A stretch of 64,000 bases of DNA from Cynocephalus volans (Eukaryota; Chordata; Mammalia; Dermoptera; Cynocephalidae), in assembly GCF_027409185.1 (NCBI RefSeq), contig NC_084472.1, positions 50,817,927 to 50,881,926 on the forward strand, written 5' to 3'. Below, piece by piece: positions 37,596 to 45,921 of the stretch. Both the position numbers and the translations under genes were made by a program. The number at the start of each line of letters is the position of its first letter. Positions within the stretch are counted from its first letter, which is position 1. Under the pieces are notes generated by a model. It made no database searches. It was not told where the DNA came from and was given only the letters and a program-made list of their open reading frames with translations.

Positions 37596-38807
37596 TTAAA
37601 AGTTATTTTCATTATCTATAGTCTGATATTTTTGTCTAAGAACCAGGACCTTAATTGTACTTATTCTATCATTGATGAATTGGACTAACCTGTTGATGAC
37701 ACAGGGCCCCAGAATGAGCAACAGAAGAAGGAGTACTAGGGGCCCGATGATGGTTGATAGTGGGGTAGTGAACCAAGGGGAGCTATTGAACCATCCTTCA
37801 TAGTAGGGGGGGCTTATGGCCAGACAGAGCCAGCAATGTTCTGTGGCGTTTGGGTTGGTGGCATTTAGAGCTAGGAAGGCCCCCTGTACAAGACCAAAGA
37901 GCCTGTCACCCGTGGTGGGGGGTAGAGTGCCTGGTGATAGGAGGCTCTGTGTAGCAGTGCTCCTTTGTGCCGCGGGGGGTTGCCTGCTAGTCATTGGGAA
38001 CAGCTTGTTGCTAGGAGGTCCCTGTTCTGCAAGGACGGGGTCGGGGCCCACTGCCACAGTTGGCATATTGGTGATATCTAGGCGAATGGTGAACAGTACA
38101 CCTGGATCGTTTCCCGTCAAATAGAACCTCAGTCCCCAGGTTCTTCCTTGTGCCCAATCTCTGGAATTTTTTCCTTTCTCTGTGAATTTTATTTTAAGGG
38201 GGTTACACCAGCCGGTGTTGTCACAGTTTTTACTGCTATCGTTACGTTCTACAGTTATGAGGTCCCATGAGGAACTAGGTCCCCAGTAGACTGTCCCCGT
38301 TGTTTCACAACCCCATTCTTTGCAATATAGAGATTCTAGCCCTCCGCACCTTCTAGCTTCTGAAAGGGTCCGGCCATCCCGGGGGCACACGTAGAAGGGG
38401 GAAGCGGCAAGCCTGTTTCTAGCTCGGGGATAGCTGCACCCTGGGACCCCCCAGGTGATCTGATTATAAGCTTTTGTATAGTCTGAATCAGGGGGTCTGA
38501 TCTGGGCCGAGCCCGATGCTATGTATCCCGGGATATCCCAGGTCTCAATACCCGCCGCCAGGGCACATACATCAGGTTTAAGATCGGGCCACCAAGTCCA
38601 AGGCGGCTGGGTAGCCTGTTTGGTCCAGACAACTTCTCCAGTTTGGGACAGTACCTTCCAGGTGAGGATCACAGGCCGGTGGGGGTTCTTACCCGGTGGA
38701 CTCATCTTTCCGCCGCCGAATACGCAGCTTAAGAGGATGATCAGTCCTTTCCAGCTCCCAGGTCTCGTTTGGTGCCGGGGGTGGTGCAGGCTTGAGATGG
38801 GAAGCAT
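37596..38807 (-). CDS. env: Gammaretroviral Env with internal deletion (SU amino-part fused to TM anchor)
   Basis: One open frame of about 403 codons from the methionine at 38807; the frame is open back to 38831. Known gammaretroviral Env is about 640-670 residues: SU binds the receptor and TM fuses membranes. Seen here, numbered from 38831: a signal peptide with hydrophobic core near residues 30-40, the receptor-binding region with paired cysteines up to about 210, a proline-rich region with 'PPTTGDR', and the CWLC motif at 333-336. About ten residues later the text passes straight into the TM stem ('WFNSSPWFTT'), the membrane segment (about 362-380) and the cytoplasmic tail with 'RQKYQ'. 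Missing are the SU carboxy half, the furin site, fusion peptide, heptad/immunosuppressive region and CX6CC. The frame is kept across the junction near 37795-37802. It overlaps the pol end by about 119 bases. It would make an anchored, fusion-dead receptor-binding protein if expressed (inference). Confidence 0.9.
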   Translation of the reverse strand: MLPISSLHHPRHQTRPGSWKGLIILLSCVFGGGKMSPPGKNPHRPVILTWKVLSQTGEVVWTKQATQPPWTWWPDLKPDVCALAAGIETWDIPGYIASGSAQIRPPDSDYTKAYNQITWGVPGCSYPRARNRLAASPFYVCPRDGRTLSEARRCGGLESLYCKEWGCETTGTVYWGPSSSWDLITVERNDSSKNCDNTGWCNPLKIKFTEKGKNSRDWAQGRTWGLRFYLTGNDPGVLFTIRLDITNMPTVAVGPDPVLAEQGPPSNKLFPMTSRQPPAAQRSTATQSLLSPGTLPPTTGDRLFGLVQGAFLALNATNPNATEHCWLCLAISPPYYEGWFNSSPWFTTPLSTIIGPLVLLLLLLILGPCVINRLVQFINDRISTIKVLVLRQKYQTIDNENNF

Positions 38808-41800
38808 GGACCCAGGCAGCGATGCCATCAACTTTTACTGCGGTCGGGGTGGTCAGCAATACCAGATACGGGCCTTTCCACCGAGGCTCAAGGTTGCTGG
38901 GTCGATGGCGTCTGACCAGCACTCGGTCTCCGACCTGGAACGGGTGGGGGACAGCTATGGTACCGGGCTGATATGTCTCTTTGATCTGGTCCCAAATCTG
39001 GGTCTTCACAACTTCTAGAGCCTTTAAGTGGGTAAATAAGACAGGGAGAAAATTATCATCGGGACCCAGTGTTTCTCCCAACTCAAGTATGGGGGGGGTC
39101 CCCCGTAGAGGATTTCATAGGGAGTTAGACCGAACTGGCCAGGGGTATTCCTGGCTCTGAACAGCGCTAAGGGAAGGAGGGCCACCCAGTCTTTTCCACC
39201 GGTCTCTAAGGCCAATTTAGTTAAGGTCTCTTTGATGGTTCTATTCATTCTCTCTACTTGACCTGAGCTCTGGGGCCTATACGCACAATGTAACTTCCAA
39301 TTTATCCCCAGTTGTGTGGCCAGTCCCTGGCTTACCTGAGCAACAAAGGCTGGGCCATTATCTGACCCGATCACCTTAGGGATCCCGAAACGGGGCAGGA
39401 TTTCTTCTAGTATCTTTTTACATACAGTCAGGGCCGTTTCCGTTTTGGTAGGAAAAGCTTCTACCCATCCAGAGAAAGTATCTACAAATACTAGCAGATA
39501 CTTGTTCCCATACCGGCCAGGCTTTACCTCTGTAAAGTCTACTTCCCAGTATACGCCGGGTCGATCTCCCCGTTGTCTTTTTCCGGTCTCTCGGTAGGTG
39601 GTAGCCGCATTAGTCATGGCGCAAGCTGGACACCGATTGGCGACTTCTTGAACAGTGGACCGGAGGTTCGGGATGGAGAGGCTGGTGCGGCTTGCCAGTT
39701 GAAGGAGCTTTTCTGGTCCTAAGTGTGTTAGCTGGTGTAACCGCTGAATGAATTCCTTTCCCTGGTCAGGAGTGAGCTCTCCTGGCCTGGTCTTAGCTTG
39801 AGCAGGCTCGATTGGCTCTTGAAGCTTTATAGTTTCTGCTAGCACCCTGACCGACAGGGCGGCTTGTTTTGCAGCCTCGTCGGCCCTCCGGTTCCCGGCC
39901 GCCACAGGGTTATTTCCTCTCTGGTGGCCCGGGCAGTGGATAATGGCGACCTGCTTAGGGAGGTGAATGGCCTCTAGCAGAGCCAGAATTTCTTGTTTAT
40001 TTTTAATGTCTTTTCCAGCAGAAGTGAGCAGTCCCCTCTGTTTATATATTGCCCCATGAATGTGAGCAGTGGCAAAAGCATACCTGCTGTCCGTGTAGAT
40101 ATTGATGTTTTTTCCTTCGGCTAGGCGTAATGCCTGCGTCAAGGCGATTAGCTCGGCCTTCTGGGCTGATGTCCCTTCTGGCAGGCTGCTTGCCCATACC
40201 GTCCGTTTGCCATCTACGATGGCGGCCCCTGCTTTCTTCTTACCTTCCGCAATGAAGCTGCTACCGTCTGTATACCAGGCAGGCACTCCGGGCAATGGCT
40301 GGTCCTTCAGGTCCCGTCGAGTCCCAGCTTCTTCAGCAAGGATTTCTGAGCATTGGTGTACTGGGGTGGATTCTGACTCGACTGGTAGTAGGGTAGCTGG
40401 GTTCAGGACAGCAGGGGGCGCGAAAGATATTCTTTCGTTTAGCAGCAAACTCTGGTAATGAGTCATTCTGGCATTGGTCATCCACCGATTGGGGGGCTGC
40501 CGCACGATACTTTCGAGGCTGTGGGAAGCAATCACAGTCACATTTTGCCCCAAGGTTAACTTATCAGCGTCTTTGAGGAGGAGTGCCACTGCAGCAACCG
40601 CTTTTAGGCAGGTTGGCCACCCACTGGCCACTGGATCCAGTTTTTTTGATAGATAAGCTACTGGCCGTCGCCATGGTCCTAGGGTCTGAGTAAGCACTCC
40701 TCGGGCTACACCGGCTCTTTCATCTACGTACAGAGTAAATGATTTGGTGAGGTCTGGGAGAGCCAAGGCGGGGGCAGACAGCAAGGCTTTTTTTTATGTG
40801 GTCAAAAGCCTTTTGATGCTCCTCAGTCCAGGTAAAAGGAATGTTTTCCCTTGTCAGGGGGTACAAGGGTGCAGCCAGGGAAGCAAACCCAGGAATCCAG
40901 AGCCTGCAGAATCCGGCAGTACCCAGAAATTCGCGGACCTGCCTGGGGGTTGTGGGAGTAGGGATCTTCATAACTGTAGCTTTCCGGGCCGGGGTCAGCC
41001 ATCTTTTTCCCTCCTTGAGCAGGTACCCCAAATAGGTGACCTCTTTCTGGCATAACTGGGCCTTTTTAGCTGATACCCGGTACCCCAACTTACTCAGTTC
41101 CTGCAAGAGCTTCTGTGTCCCTCTTTTGCAGCCTTCATATGTGGGAGCTGCCACTAGGAGGTCGTCCACATATTGGAGTAATATGACCTGTGGGTTGAGA
41201 GCCCTAAAAGGAGCTAAATCTCGGTGGAGGGCCTCATCGAAGAGAGTGGGAGAATTTTTGAACCCCTGTGGCAGCCGTGTCCAGGTCAGCTGACCTGTGT
41301 TACCTTTTTCTGGGTCTCTCCACTCGAACGCGAACAGTGGCTGGCTGTTGGGGTGTAGTCTGAGGCAAAAAAAGGCATCCTTGAGATCCAGGACTGAGTA
41401 CCAAGTGTGACTAGGCGGAAGGGAACTCAGGAGGCTGTATGGATTTGGGACCGTGGGATGAATGTCTTGCACCCTTTTGTTAATTTCTCTCAAGTCTTGG
41501 ACTGGCCGATAGTCATTGGTCCCTGGCTTTTTTACTGGTAGCAGAGGGGTGTTCCAGGGCGATTGGCAGGGCACTAAGACCCCTAGGTCTAAGAACCTTT
41601 GGATGTGGGGTCTGATGCCTTCCCGGGCTTCTTTAGTCATTGGATACTGTCGGACGGCCACCGGTGAGGCACCTGATTTCAGCTCTACTACTACTGGTGG
41701 GACGTTATTGGCCAGTCCCATACCTGTCTTTTCTGCCCATACGGTGGGAAAAAGTTGGAGCCAGGATGGGTCGATGGAGGGAGAGGCCGGCTTTTCATAC

Positions 41801-42186
41801 AGCCGGTATTCTTCTTCTAGGTTTAGGACCAGGCACATGGTAGAGTGATCTCCCCATGTTACTTGTGGGCCCTCTGTGGAAAACTGGATTTGAGCCTTTA
41901 GTTTGGTCAGGATGTCCCGGCCCAACAGAGGAGCAGGGCACTCAGGTATGACCAAAAAGGAATGGGTCACTTGCCTATGTCCGACCCTTAAAAGTCTCTG
42001 AGTGGTCCAGGGGTAGACTTTGCTGCCGGTCGCTCCTACTACGACTGTCCGCCTGGACCCTACCTTCCCCATGGGTTGGGTCAGCACCGAATGTTCAGCC
42101 CCGGTATCGACCAGAAACTCGATGGGGGTCCCCTCCACTGTCAATGTTACCCTAGGTTCGGGGAGGGGGTCCGAACCTTGACTCCC
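38689..42186 (-). pseudogene. pol: Gammaretroviral pro-pol, two frame changes
   Basis: Protease, reverse transcriptase, RNase H and integrase in order, about 1166 codons, entered from gag by amber readthrough in the same frame. Visible residues: protease active site 'LVDTGAEHS' (42114-42088 region), RT 'LPQGFKNSP' and YVDD at 41161-41172, RNase H acidic set in 'YTDGSSF', 'AELIAL', 'YTDSRYA' and 'NRRADEAA', integrase zinc motif 'HQLTHLG...CPAC' and the DDE set in 'VDFTEV', 'GSDNGPAF' and 'GQVERMNR'. The frame changes within an 8-base T run (40788-40795), between RT and the connection, and within an 8-base G run (39091-39098), in the integrase carboxy end. No in-frame stop interrupts the pieces otherwise. 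The carboxy end overlaps env. Strength of family assignment is very high. Confidence 0.93.
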
Positions 42187-42189
42187 CTA
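42187..42189 (-). promoter_or_regulatory. Amber readthrough codon at gag-pol junction
   Basis: TAG on the minus strand follows two aspartate codons and is followed by 'gggagtcaaggt', with the protease frame continuing in phase. Gammaretroviruses make Gag-Pol by suppressing this stop, helped by a downstream pseudoknot. I did not fold the RNA. Confidence 0.85.
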
Positions 42190-42406
42190 GTCGTCTAGGG
42201 ATAGAACCCTAGCTTTTTTGTCGTTTTTCTTTTTTCGGGGGCATTCCCTTGCCCAGTGGCCTTTCTCTTTGCAGTAGGCGCACTGGTCCCTGTCGAGAGG
42301 AGGCCTTTTGTCCCTAGGTGTCGGTCTTGCCCGGTTGCTCAGGGTCCCTTTCTGCTTATCTGTAAACCTTTTATCACTTACTACTGTGGCCAAAATCCTA
42401 GTTAAA

Positions 42407-42428
42407 TTTTTTTTTTTTTTTTTTTTTT
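42407..42428 (+). repeat. 22-base homopolymer in gag
   Basis: An uninterrupted T run on the plus strand, A in the gag sense, at the capsid-nucleocapsid boundary. The reading frame of gag changes across it. Confidence 0.95.
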
Positions 42429-43766
42429 GGCGTTTATCACGCCGTCTCTCTCTCTCTTCTGTCTCTTTTTTTCTCTTTCCTGTCTTTCTTCTTCTGTTTC
42501 TCTCTTGTGGTACACCTTTTCTGCCTCCTTTACTAAGTCTTGTAAGGAAAAGTCTTGGAGCCCCTCTAGTCTTTGTAACCTTTTTTTAATGTCTGGGGCT
42601 GACTGGCCGATAAAGGCCATGGCAACTGCCGCCTGCTGTCCCTCAGAAGAGGGGTCAAACGGAGTGTATCTCCTATATGCCTCCATCAGGCGTTCCAAGA
42701 AAACCGAGGGGGGTTCTACTGGTCCCTGCAAGATCTCTCTTACCTTAGCCAAATTGGTGGGGCGCCGGGCTGCCCCTTTGAGACCTGCCACTAGAGTCCG
42801 GCGGTAGACCAGAAGACGCTCCCTACCTTCGGCCGTGTTGTAATCCCATTGAGGTCGATTGAGGGGGAAAGCCTCATTAATGAGGTTCTCGAGTTGTGTA
42901 GGGGCCCCGTTATCCCCGAGAACGTTCTTGCGGGCCTCCAGAAGAATCCTTTCTCGCTCTTCAGTGGTGAAGAGGATCTGGAGTAGCTGTTGGCAATCGT
43001 CCCAAGTGGGCTGGTGAGAGAACATAAGGGACTCAAGAAGTCCCGTGAGTCCTGCTGGTTTTTCAGAAAAAGAAGGATGGTTAGACTTCCAATTGTAAAG
43101 ATCTGCTGAGGAAAAAGGCCAATACTGCAAAGGGACCAAGCCATTTGGCTCGGCTGGGGGCCCTATGGCTCGGAGGGGCAAAGCTACGGTGGAGTCAGGA
43201 CCCGAGTCGCCTCTCGGACTGCGAGGTTGGCGGCTCCTAGTCCCCGCAGCCGGTCCCTCAGGGTTGGGGTCACTGGGTGCTCGTCCTGGTGCCGATCTGT
43301 TTGGTTGAGGGGCCAGAGGGGGCAGCGGAGCCGCCGGGTAAGGTGGGGGTTCAGAGAGGGAAAATAGGTCATCTGGTGTCGGGAGGACGGGGGGTTGGGG
43401 AGGGGCGGAAGGCTTCCTTGTAGGTGGCCTTTGAGTATTTTCTGATCCCGAAACAACAGCGACTTTGCTGGAGGGTGGCACCCAGGGAGGGGGATTCTGG
43501 GCGAGGTCTTGCCATACCACGACATATGCAACCTGGTCCGGGTGTCCTCCGATCTCCTGGAAAACAATCTTTTTAACTGCAAAAATGACAGAAAGGTCAA
43601 AGGTTCCCTCTGGCGGCCAACCTACGCCGAATGTGGGCCACTCAGACGAACAGAAAGTCTGCCATTTTCCTTTTTTGATCTCCATGGACAGATTGTGAGC
43701 CCTGGCTTTGACATCTTTCCAATGATCTAGAGTAAGGGAGAGAGGCGTAAGGGCACCTTGCCCCAT

Positions 43767-44051
43767 CTCGAAAATTTCCAATAGGGGAACGACGACGCAA
43801 AGACCTATCACAGCTAAGACAAAAAGAAACCAGAAACGGCGACGAGACCGAGTGCCGTAGAAATAGAAAAAAGAGTCCGATGGCAGAGCGCGCCTCCCGA
43901 GACGCGGTGAGACCAAAACACAATAATCCTCTGCCAAGGGGTCCACCAGGCGTCCCTGGTCCTCCCCTGATCCTGGGACGTCTCCCAGGATTGCCGGGTG
44001 GCGAGCCCCCGAACACGTCTGTTCGCTACCCGCACTTCGCTCCCAGAGCGA
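43767..44051 (-). CDS. Glyco-Gag-like leader in frame with gag
   Basis: The frame upstream of the gag ATG is open for 95 codons, back to a TAG at 44052-44054. It has no ATG, but CTG codons occur at 43988-43986 and 43949-43947; gammaretroviral glyco-Gag is known to start at a CUG. Residues about 37-56 of the part after 43946 ('[20 protein letters not shown]') form a hydrophobic signal-anchor after a basic cluster 'RSRRR', as expected for a type II membrane form of Gag. In murine leukaemia virus this form aids release and counters host factors. Which CTG is used here is an inference. Confidence 0.6.
43978..43990 (-). promoter_or_regulatory. Part of packaging/dimerisation leader
   Basis: The minus strand reads 'cctgggagacgt', then 'cccagg', a short palindromic block that recalls a conserved element in the gammaretroviral packaging region. 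It lies between splice donor and gag, where the packaging signal is expected. Confidence 0.45.
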
Positions 44052-44165
44052 CTAACCCGGAACAAACTGAAACCAAAATGCGCGCACTCAGAAAGACAGT
44101 CAGAGTCACAGGATTAGACACAGAAACGAGACACAGAAACGAGACACAGAACGACTGCTGGCCAG

Positions 44166-44173
44166 CTTACCTC
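44166..44173 (-). promoter_or_regulatory. Major splice donor
   Basis: The minus strand reads 'gggaggtaagctggc', a strong 5' splice site (AG|GTAAGC) about 40 bases after the primer binding site. It matches the place and form of the donor used for env mRNA in gammaretroviruses. I did not locate the acceptor with confidence. Confidence 0.8.
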
Positions 44174-44211
44174 CCGTTGGTGGGTCGGTGGTCCCTGGGT
44201 GGGGGTCTCAG

Positions 44212-44229
44212 ATCCCGGACGAGCCCCCA
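44212..44229 (-). promoter_or_regulatory. tRNA-Pro primer binding site
   Basis: TGGGGGCTCGTCCGGGAT on the minus strand, two bases after the 5' LTR end. It is the 18-base proline tRNA primer site of gammaretroviruses, with no mismatch that I can see. Confidence 0.95.
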
Positions 44230-44394
44230 AATGAAAGACCCCTGGAGTAGGCGGTCAGTCGGTCTGGAGACCCTCCCAAGGAACAGCGAGACCACGAGGA
44301 CGGATGCAAATAGCAAGAGGTTTATTGATCACACGGGTACCCGGGCGACTCAGTCTTTTGGAAGACTGGCGCGCCGAGTAGAGCTCCTGGGTCC

Positions 44395-44402
44395 TTTTTA
44401 TA
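44395..44402 (-). promoter_or_regulatory. TATA box of proviral promoter
   Basis: TATAAAAA on the minus strand, about 25 bases before 'gcgcgccagtcttcc', the likely cap and R start. CCAAT motifs stand upstream at 44440-44444 and 44488-44492. Confidence 0.85.
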
Positions 44403-44409
44403 GCAAAAA

Positions 44410-44505
44410 GCGCGGGTACAGAAGCGAGAAGCGAGTTTAATTGGTCAGTTCAAATAAGCGCGGGTACAGAAGCGAGAAGCGAGTTTAATTGGTTAGTTTG
44501 AATCA
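44410..44505 (-). repeat. Two 48-bp direct repeats with CCAAT box
   Basis: Copies at 44410-44457 and 44458-44505. Each carries 'gcgcgggtacagaagcgag' on the plus strand and a CCAAT box on the minus strand. They differ at a few bases near the unit ends. The same pair is present in the 3' LTR (36958-37053). Confidence 0.85.
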
Positions 44506-44530
44506 AGCCAGGGGTGAACTTCGGTCAAGT

Positions 44531-44817
44531 GGGAGTCCTTGAAACAGCTGAGGGGCACTCTTGAAACTGGTGGGAGTCCTTGAAACAGCTGAGGGGCACT
44601 CTTGAAACTGGTGGGAGTCCTTGAAACAGCTGAGGGGCACCCTGGAAACTGGTGGGAGTCCTTGAAACAGCTGAGGGGCACCCTGGAAACTGGTGGGAGT
44701 CCTTGAAACAGCTGAGGGGCACCCTGGAAACTGGTGGGAGTCCTTGAAACAGCTGAGGGGCACCCTGGAAACTGGTGGGAGTCCTTGAAACAGCTGAGGG
44801 GCACCCTGGAAACTGTT
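44531..44817 (-). repeat. Seven 41-bp tandem repeats in 5' LTR U3
   Basis: The same seven copies and the same order of the two subtypes as in the 3' LTR, so the array had this form in the infecting or retrotransposing genome. It lies about 190-470 bases into U3. Confidence 0.9.
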
Positions 44818-45004
44818 GTCGATTTATCTAGTTCTGCCCTTGGCCTCGGGCGGAGGCCCAGGTGCATGACCACAGATATCCTGTTCGTTATCTGGTCTCA
44901 ACCTCAGGCTGTACTTTTCCTATGCTAGGGACTTTTAACCAGGGTAATGTTTTGTGCCTTGCAAAATGGCGTTGCTACGGCTAGCTTAAAAAGTTCCTTC
45001 TTCA

Positions 45005-45531
45005 ACCTTATTACAAAACAGGCACCTAGAAGATGGATAAGGCATCTTCTGACCTGGATTCTTAAGACCAAAGGAGGCAGAGAGGAAAGCAAACTATATG
45101 CAAAATTATCCTTACTTAGAAAATATATTAAAAAATTAGGTTCTTTATCTGCAAATATGTTTATCAGTTTGTGAGATCTTTCCTCAAATATAGTTTTAAA
45201 CTTTTTATAAATCTAAAACATACATACAGAAATGTATACAAAATATGTATAGGATAATGAATTGTCTCACACTGAACACACCAGCTCCCAATTCAAGAAA
45301 TAAAACATTACCTGTACCTCAGAAGTCCATTGCCTGACCCCATCTAAGCTCTACCACCTGAAGGTGGTATCTATCTGGTTTCTAATACCAAGTATTAGTT
45401 TTGCCTGTTTTTAAACTTGGTATGAATAGAATCATGCAGTATTGTATTCTTATGTGTCTGTCTTCTTTCATTGATACCTTGTTTTTGACCTTCATCTACT
45501 TTCCTGTGAGTAGTTGTAGTTCATCCATTCT
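45005..45531. other. Unique DNA and possible old L1-type 3' sequence
   Basis: 45005-45008 is the right copy of the proviral target duplication. About 45180-45531 ('atacagaaatgtatacaaaa', 'gaatagaatcatgcagtatt') resembles the minus strand of an old L1-type 3' region and seems to resume after the MST LTR. Confidence 0.4.
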
Positions 45532-45921
45532 TCTATGGGTTGAAGGTGTCCCCCAAAGCTTCATGTATTAGAAACTTAACCCCCACAGTGACAGTGTTAA
45601 GAGGCTAGGAAATCCTATTATGGTAATTGAAAGGTGAGGCCTTTAAGAGATGATTAGATTGTGAGGACTGTACTCTATTGAAGAGATGGATCCATTCATG
45701 GAGTAATGGGTATGGTTCTGATGGCTTTAAAAGGAGAGCAAGTGAGGAGGTGAGTTCTCTTTTTCTCGGCCCATTCACCATGTGACACCCTGTGTCACTG
45801 TAGAGATTCACCACTGGACTTTGGACTTCCCAGCCTCCAAAACTGTAAAAAATAAATTTTATTTCTTTATAAATTATCCAGTATCAGGTATTCTGTTATA
45901 CACAACAGAAACAGACTAACA
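45532..45921 (+). repeat. MST-type MaLR solo LTR
   Basis: From 'tctatgggttgaaggtgtcc' through 'ggtgaggcctttaagagatg', 'ttggacttcccagcctccaa', 'aaataaattttatttcttt' (polyadenylation region) and 'caacagaaacagactaaca'. It seems to split an older repeat. Confidence 0.8.

Larger units (their letters stand above)
42187..43766 (-). pseudogene. gag: Gammaretroviral gag, one frame change before nucleocapsid
   Basis: Structural polyprotein of the virion: matrix, p12, capsid, nucleocapsid. The start at 43766 gives MGQ, with the glycine needed for myristoylation. From that start: a PSAP late motif at about residues 119-122 and PPPY at 140-143 (both ESCRT-recruiting signals), capsid beginning near residue 197 ('PLRAIG'), the major homology region around 348-371, and a charged Glu/Arg/Lys-rich tail. 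The frame then enters a 22-base T run on the plus strand (42407-42428), coding lysines, and ends at 42402. Nucleocapsid with one CCHC knuckle ('[15 protein letters not shown]') lies in another frame at 42187-42393. So matrix to capsid is open, and nucleocapsid is separated by the frame change. Confidence 0.93.
36780..45004 (-). mobile_element. Young KoRV/GALV-like gammaretroviral provirus
   Basis: An 8225-bp provirus in order 5' LTR, PBS, leader, gag, pro-pol, env, PPT, 3' LTR, read on the minus strand. The target duplication is the 4-bp acct (36776-36779 and 45005-45008), the size used by gammaretroviral integrases. Both LTRs are 773 bp, start TGAAGAAG and end GTCTTTCA, and differ only at 36905 (C) against 44357 (T). 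The primer binding site is for tRNA-Pro. Gag and Pol join through an in-frame amber codon. The zinc knuckle, YVDD, and the SU text all place it among gammaretroviruses; SU is closest, as far as I can tell, to the koala retrovirus and gibbon ape leukaemia virus group. gag and pol have three frame changes; env has an internal deletion. As read, it cannot encode a full set of functional proteins. Confidence 0.95.
44232..45004 (-). repeat. 5' LTR of gammaretroviral provirus
   Basis: 773 bp. Same contents as the 3' LTR: U3 with seven 41-bp units (44531-44817), two 48-bp CCAAT repeats (44410-44505), TATA box (44395-44402), R start near 44373, AATAAA (44321-44326) and U5. It differs from the 3' LTR only at 44357. 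As the promoter copy it would drive proviral transcription leftward. Confidence 0.95.

Noticed and set aside
43880..44440. 186-codon plus-strand frame over the proviral leader and LTR
   Set aside because: It is antisense to gag leader, PBS and U5, and is explained by the GC-rich proviral sequence.
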